Assembly: GCA_021323255.1 (NCBI GenBank)
Contig: JAJTCL010000109.1
Span: 1 to 11,482 of the forward strand
Length of the DNA stretch: 11,482 bases
Source of the DNA: Propionibacteriaceae bacterium
Lineage (GTDB): Bacteria; Actinomycetota; Actinomycetes; Propionibacteriales; Propionibacteriaceae
Direction of reading: 5' to 3'
A program made the position numbers and the translations under genes. Every line of letters begins with the position of its first letter. Positions within the stretch are counted from its first letter, which is position 1. This document shows positions 8,121-11,482 of this stretch, piece after piece. Below the pieces are notes generated by a model that worked only from the letters and a program-made list of their open reading frames with translations, did no database searches and was not told where the DNA came from.

Positions 8121-8145
8121 GGCGTCAGCGACAACTCGGTCGACT
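8118..8145 (-). other. Frameshift junction splitting the permease
   Basis: Frame one runs ...TAPGTILRSRP then SCR and a TGA (8127-8125). The other frame reads VDRVVADAVNAVAPGQD across the same bases and carries on into the permease. Family members as I remember them keep one frame here, with roughly 20-30 additional residues between these two segments. That would mean a non-triplet deletion rather than a one-base error, but this comparison is from memory. Confidence 0.6.
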
Positions 8146-9219
8146 GCGAAGGATCGTGCCGGGGGCCGTCGTCACATTCTGGAATGCCGGAATGATCGTT
8201 TTCGAGAACACCTCGGGCCCGACGATCACCGAGTTTCGCACATAGACGAACTGCTCGAGCTGTTTTCCTTCCCGGCTGTAGAACAGCGACTTCGCCCGCG
8301 ATACATCCGTTGTGCCGCTGATGCGTACGCTGAGGGGTTGGCTCATGCCGGGCACCCGAATCTGCACGACACCACCGGGACCGATGGACAAAGCTCGAGC
8401 CGCCTCCGCGCTGATCAAGCCCGAGCCCGGTTCGTAAGATCCGTTGATGATCTTGATGGATGGGTCCTGCACGAGGTAGCGGTTGTCCATGCCAAAGACG
8501 CGGACCGTTTCGGGGAGCCGCTTTGGGCCAGCCGAGAGTGAGCCGCGGTCGAGATCCACCAACGACAGCGGCTCTGCTCGCGCAACCCCGGGGATCTTGC
8601 TGATCTGGCGGGTCAGCTCGTCAAGACTGAGCGGTTCAGAGGTGTTGGCCTTGACCGGGATACCAATCTCACGGCTGGAGAAACTCGCGCTCGGACCCAA
8701 GGACGGGACCGACTCCACGGCTGAGTCCGCCACCACGTCGTATCCGAGCGTGATCTTGGACTTGGCCGGCACAGTGCCCAGGTTGAGACCGAGCTTGGCC
8801 TGCCCCTGAGCAAACGGGAAGTCACCGGCGGGATCGGTCACTCGCAAGCGGTCGAGCGTCGTCGAATTGGGGATGTAGCTCAAGGGCGGGACAGGTTCGT
8901 CTCTGATGACGACCTCATTGGCGGGATGGGAACTGTTGTTCACCAAGGCAAGCGTGACGTGCCCGCGTTGGCCGGGTTTCAGTCGGGACGGCGTGATGTG
9001 CTGGGTGAGGCGAACCTGATTGCCCAGTGGATCGGAGAGGACCCGTTGCATGTCGATCGGGATGGGAGCGATCGCGCGCTCGGTCATAGTCGCAGACGAG
9101 CCGTCGATGAAGAACAAGACGGCCGAGAACAGGCCGATCCCCAGCGTCATCCCGGCGAGTGCGGTGAGACTACGCCTGGGGTTGCGGCGTAGGTCGCGCC
9201 AGACGTAGCTGCCGATCAT
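8125..9219 (-). CDS. FtsX-like ABC permease, N-terminal fragment with an inserted DUF11-like domain
   Basis: This 364-residue fragment starts with MIGSYVWRDLRRNPRRSLTA, the usual cytoplasmic lead-in of FtsX/MacB permeases. One helix follows at about 17-37 and then a long extracytoplasmic region. Residues 70-168 look like a DUF11-type beta-sandwich: GQRGHVTLALVNNSSHPANE (83-102), then LSYIPNSTTLD (113-123), and LGTVPAKSKITLGYDV (147-162). Residues 195-345 are a MacB-like periplasmic domain, with VARAEPLSLVDLDRGSL (212-228) and GSYEPGSGLISAEAARALSI (260-279). The ATG at 9219 overlaps the stop of ATPase B (ATGA). The frame ends abruptly in SCR before any further helix, so alone it cannot form the usual permease. 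It should be read with the 6183-8120 fragment: together they would have ten membrane helices and about 1,010 residues. Confidence 0.8.
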   Translation of the reverse strand: MIGSYVWRDLRRNPRRSLTALAGMTLGIGLFSAVLFFIDGSSATMTERAIAPIPIDMQRVLSDPLGNQVRLTQHITPSRLKPGQRGHVTLALVNNSSHPANEVVIRDEPVPPLSYIPNSTTLDRLRVTDPAGDFPFAQGQAKLGLNLGTVPAKSKITLGYDVVADSAVESVPSLGPSASFSSREIGIPVKANTSEPLSLDELTRQISKIPGVARAEPLSLVDLDRGSLSAGPKRLPETVRVFGMDNRYLVQDPSIKIINGSYEPGSGLISAEAARALSIGPGGVVQIRVPGMSQPLSVRISGTTDVSRAKSLFYSREGKQLEQFVYVRNSVIVGPEVFSKTIIPAFQNVTTAPGTILRSRPSCR

Positions 9220-9887
9220 GAGAGCCGTCCGTCGCGCAGGTGGACCTGCCGGGACAACCGCTTGGCGGCGCCGCGATCATGGGTCACCATGATCAACGTC
9301 GCGCCGATCTCGCGCTGCATGGCCAGCAGTAGGTCGATGACGCCGGCAGCATTGGCCGTATCCAACGCACCGGTCGGTTCGTCGGCGAGAATGATCTTGG
9401 GTTGGTGCGCGATTGCCCGGGCCACCGCAGCCCGTTGCCGCTGGCCACCCGAGAGGTGGTCGGGGAGCCGGTAGGCCAGGCCAGCGAGGCCGAGTTCGGC
9501 GAGCACTGCTAGTGATGTCCCGGTCCCCGACGACTTTCCGTTCAGCGATAGCTGAAGTCCCACGTTTTCCAGCAGGGTAAGGAAAGGAAGCAGGTTGTCC
9601 GCCTGGTAGATGAACCCGATGTGGCGGCGTCGAAAGTCACAGCGATCACGCTCGGATAATTCCGAGATCTCCGCACCGCCGATCCGTACGCTGCCCCACG
9701 TTGGCCGAGCCAGCCCCCCGATCACACCGAGCAGCGTCGACTTGCCACCACCGCTGGGGCCGGTGATCGCCACGCTCGACCCGCCATCGACAGTGAGGGA
9801 GACGCCGTCGAGGGCGCGTACCGGTCCGCTGGCTGTCTGGTGTTCAACAATCACCGAGTCCATGGTGATGGAGGCGTCGATGCTCAC
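9216..9887 (-). CDS. ABC transporter ATPase (MacB/LolD-like), ATPase B
   Basis: This 223-residue ATPase of the MacB/LolD/FtsE group should power the neighbouring permease from the cytoplasmic side. All nucleotide-binding motifs are present: Walker A GPSGGGKST (43-51), Q-loop Q95, signature LSGGQRQ (145-151), Walker B IILADEPTGALD (165-176) and switch His203 (VTHD). The GTG start overlaps the stop of ATPase A (GTGA at 9887-9884), and its own stop overlaps the permease start (ATGA). Translation along the operon is therefore probably coupled. Length is typical of the family. An internal ATG at residue 9 is possible but lacks support. The substrate cannot be inferred. Confidence 0.92.
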   Translation of the reverse strand: MSIDASITMDSVIVEHQTASGPVRALDGVSLTVDGGSSVAITGPSGGGKSTLLGVIGGLARPTWGSVRIGGAEISELSERDRCDFRRRHIGFIYQADNLLPFLTLLENVGLQLSLNGKSSGTGTSLAVLAELGLAGLAYRLPDHLSGGQRQRAAVARAIAHQPKIILADEPTGALDTANAAGVIDLLLAMQREIGATLIMVTHDRGAAKRLSRQVHLRDGRLS

Positions 9888-10570
9888 CCCCGAACCACCT
9901 TGTGATCAGCAAGGCGCAGGGATCGGTCGGCTTGGCGGGCGAGCTGCTCGTCGTGGGTCACATACAAGACAGTGAGGTTGCGCTCGCGGCAGGCCGTGAA
10001 AATCATTTCCATGACGTCGGCTGCCGTCGTGGAGTCCAGTTGGCCGACCACCTCATCGGCAAGGAGCAGATCCGGTTCATTGGCCAACGCCACGGCTATT
10101 GCCACTCGCTGCGACTCCCCGCCGGACAGTTGTCGGGGAAGATGATTCACCCGGTGCCCGAGTCCGAGGTCGACCAAGAGTTCTCGAGCACGTGCCATGG
10201 GACGTCGACCCGAGGCGAACCCAAGAGCCAGCTCCACGTTCTCGACCGCGGTCAGGAATGGGATCAGATTCTCGGATTGGAGGACAAAGCCGATCCGCTC
10301 CGCGCGAACACTGGCCCGGCCGTCGTCATCGAGCTGATCCATCTGCTGGCCGCCGACGTAGATATGTCCGGTATCGGGGCGCATCAGCCCAGCGATCAGC
10401 GACAGCAGTGTCGACTTTCCGCTCCCGGATCGACCGACGAGGCTGGTGGTCTCGCCGTAAGGCAGTTCCAGCGCGACCTGATCCAGCACATCATGTTTGG
10501 ACGAACCGCCGCCGTAAGACTTCGACACTGCCTCGAGGCGGACGAATGGCTGCCCGGACGTGGGGGTCAC
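9884..10570 (-). CDS. ABC transporter ATPase, ATPase A, first gene of the operon
   Basis: A 228-residue MacB/LolD-type ATPase. Motifs are Walker A GRSGSGKST (46-54), Q-loop Q98, signature LSGGESQ (148-154), Walker B DLLLADE (167-173) with catalytic Glu173, and switch His206 (VTHD). The residues after the Walker B Glu are VVGQLD, where most relatives including ATPase B have PTGALD. Both ATP-hydrolysis residues are kept, so it should be active. The GTG start at 10570 follows GGAGGGAG (10583-10576) by five bases and places the first beta strand at residue 10. The frame is open 30 codons farther upstream to 10660, but that stretch is unlike the family and has no ribosome site. With ATPase B it may form a heterodimer, or one of the two may be redundant. 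Confidence 0.9.
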   Translation of the reverse strand: MTPTSGQPFVRLEAVSKSYGGGSSKHDVLDQVALELPYGETTSLVGRSGSGKSTLLSLIAGLMRPDTGHIYVGGQQMDQLDDDGRASVRAERIGFVLQSENLIPFLTAVENVELALGFASGRRPMARARELLVDLGLGHRVNHLPRQLSGGESQRVAIAVALANEPDLLLADEVVGQLDSTTAADVMEMIFTACRERNLTVLYVTHDEQLARQADRSLRLADHKVVRG

Positions 10571-10575
10571 ACGGT

Positions 10576-10583
10576 CTCCCTCC
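10576..10583 (-). promoter_or_regulatory. Strong ribosome binding site that sets the ATPase A start
   Basis: GGAGGGAG reads on the minus strand five bases before the GTG at 10570. It is the best Shine-Dalgarno match in the window and decides the start over the in-frame option at 10660. Confidence 0.75.
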
Positions 10584-10606
10584 GAGTGCGGTCCAGCGCC
10601 CCCGAT

Positions 10607-10636
10607 ATGCCCATAGCGCTTCACGCGATTGGGCAT
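10607..10636. promoter_or_regulatory. Inverted repeat in the operon leader, possible operator
   Basis: ATGCCCA (10607-10613) and TGGGCAT (10630-10636) are exact reverse complements separated by 16 bases, 37 to 66 bases upstream of the ATPase A start. The place suits a regulator binding site near the operon promoter. I could not find a convincing -35/-10 pair around it. Confidence 0.3.
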
Positions 10637-10662
10637 TTGTGAATACGGTACGCCCGGCAAGT

Positions 10663-10674
10663 AGTGAGATCACT
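10663..10674. promoter_or_regulatory. Short inverted repeat upstream of the operon
   Basis: AGTGA and TCACT flank a two-base centre, in the 118-base gap between the oxidoreductase stop and the ATPase A start. The stem is too short for a terminator. It could be a small regulator site or chance. Confidence 0.2.
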
Positions 10675-10688
10675 CGCCTCGAGCGCCC

Positions 10689-11482
10689 TCAGTCCGCAGG
10701 CTCAGCTGGCGGAATGTTGTGATTGAGCCGGAAGAGGTTGTCCGGGTCGTACTTCCGTTTCACCGACTGCAAGCGTCCCAAGTTCGCACCAAATGTATTC
10801 CTGACGGACTTGTCGCTCTCTTCATACAGGCCAGGGAAATTGAAATACTCGCGATCACTCGAGAAGGGCTCGAGGGCACGAAAAACCTCCCTTCCCCAGT
10901 CGATGCATGCCGCGTCATCCTCTGGGCGCTCCCAGTTGGCCTCGATTCCGATGAGATACGGGGCGGAACGATCACCAAAGGCAGTGTTCTGCGGTGGTAC
11001 CCGGCTCAGTGCGCCACCGAGGTGCCAGACATCCAAGGTGGAGTGGTGCGACGGGCTGGCTTCGTTGAGCCTGATGAGGGCGTCCATCGCCTCCGCAGAC
11101 AGTTCGTTGAGGTATCTGGATTTCCAGTAGTAGGTATCTGGATTTCCAGTAGTAGCGCATCTCATGGGCCGGGTAGTCGGCGTCGAAGAAGCTTTGTACC
11201 TCCAGGTAGGAAGTCCTTCCGCTCAGATCAGCGATCGGTGAGCCGTAGTCGCGTAATGACTGCAAGGCGGCTTCACCTTCCTCGGCATCACCGGCATACA
11301 TTGCGAGGTAAACGACAATCGGGACGCCGTGGTGCTCCGCCGGAATTTCTTCGATCTCTGGCGCGTGCCAGAGGATGGCGAAGGAGCTGATGTCATCCGA
11401 TGCCGATTGGCTCCATTCGCGGTAGAACTGGAGCGCTGCTCGAGCGCCCGTCCCGGTACCCGGATGAATGACGAAAGCGAAG
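10689..11482 (-). pseudogene. FAD-linked oxidoreductase (berberine-bridge type), C-terminal part, frame broken by a 22-bp tandem duplication; runs off right edge
   Basis: The frame enters from the right edge reading FAFVIHPGTGTGARAALQFY, continues through YLAMYAGDAEEGEAALQSLR and reaches MRYYWKSRYL near 11130-11165. There it shifts. The downstream frame picks up YYWKSRYLNELSAEAMDAL and ends with the BBE-domain tail YFNFPGLYEE, FGANLGRLQSVKRKYDPDNL and FRLNHNIPP, closing at a TGA (10691-10689). Family members oxidise a range of alcohols, sugars or amines using a flavin; the FAD-binding half lies outside the window, so the substrate is unknown. Removing one 22-bp copy joins the two frames without residue loss, so the ancestral gene was intact. 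The present protein would stop early after a run of unrelated residues and lose the BBE segment, which normally helps hold the FAD, so it is probably inactive. Confidence 0.8.
11111..11154. repeat. Exact 22-bp tandem duplication
   Basis: Positions 11111-11132 and 11133-11154 are identical, beginning GGTATCTGG and ending AGTAGTA. The 22-base unit is not a multiple of three, which explains the frame break in the oxidoreductase. There is no partial third copy beyond one matching base. Confidence 0.95.

Noticed and set aside
10571..10660. 30-residue N-terminal extension of ATPase A
   Set aside because: It is unlike ABC ATPases, has no ribosome site, and covers the leader that includes the inverted repeat and the GGAGGGAG site.
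1..11482. RNA genes, CRISPR arrays, insertion sequences or attachment sites
   Set aside because: I saw no tRNA-like cloverleaf, spaced repeat series, transposase-like product or terminal inverted repeats.

Overview
The window comes from a high-GC bacterium, most probably an actinobacterium. The grounds are G/C-rich codon third positions, GTG starts, an actinobacterial DUF998 membrane protein, a lipoprotein with a Thr/Pro/Ser linker, a large two-FtsX-domain permease, and tightly overlapping stop/start junctions. I cannot name a genus.

Layout. Positions 3-131 (+) hold the last 42 codons of an unidentified gene that enters from the left edge. A DUF998-type six-helix membrane protein follows at 202-858 (-). 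A multi-domain membrane adenylate cyclase lies at 1126-3243 (+). It has about ten N-terminal helices of a type usually seen in actinobacterial histidine kinases, then a GAF-like region, then a class III cyclase domain with complete metal and catalytic residues and a Thr at the adenine-recognition position (class IIIb pattern). Sixty bases downstream are two translationally coupled genes of unknown function (3304-4278 and 4275-5111, +).

From 5171 to 10570 the minus strand carries one transport operon, read right to left: ABC ATPase A, ABC ATPase B, a large FtsX/MacB-type permease, and an exported lipoprotein. Nearly every junction overlaps (GTGA, ATGA, ATGAGTAG). The permease is broken into two reading frames near 8120-8145. 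Its N-terminal half carries what looks like a DUF11-like beta-sandwich inserted in the extracytoplasmic loop. The complex is expected to act at the cell envelope, with the ATPases powering the permease and the lipoprotein working outside the membrane. The substrate cannot be told from sequence.

At the right edge (10689-11482, -) is the C-terminal part of a berberine-bridge-type FAD-linked oxidoreductase. An exact 22-bp tandem duplication (11111-11154) breaks its frame; removing one copy restores a continuous protein.

I found no RNA genes, CRISPR arrays, insertion sequences or attachment sites. The most notable items are the 22-bp frame-breaking duplication, the split permease with its inserted domain, the class IIIb cyclase on a histidine-kinase-like sensor, and the orphan two-gene module beside it.
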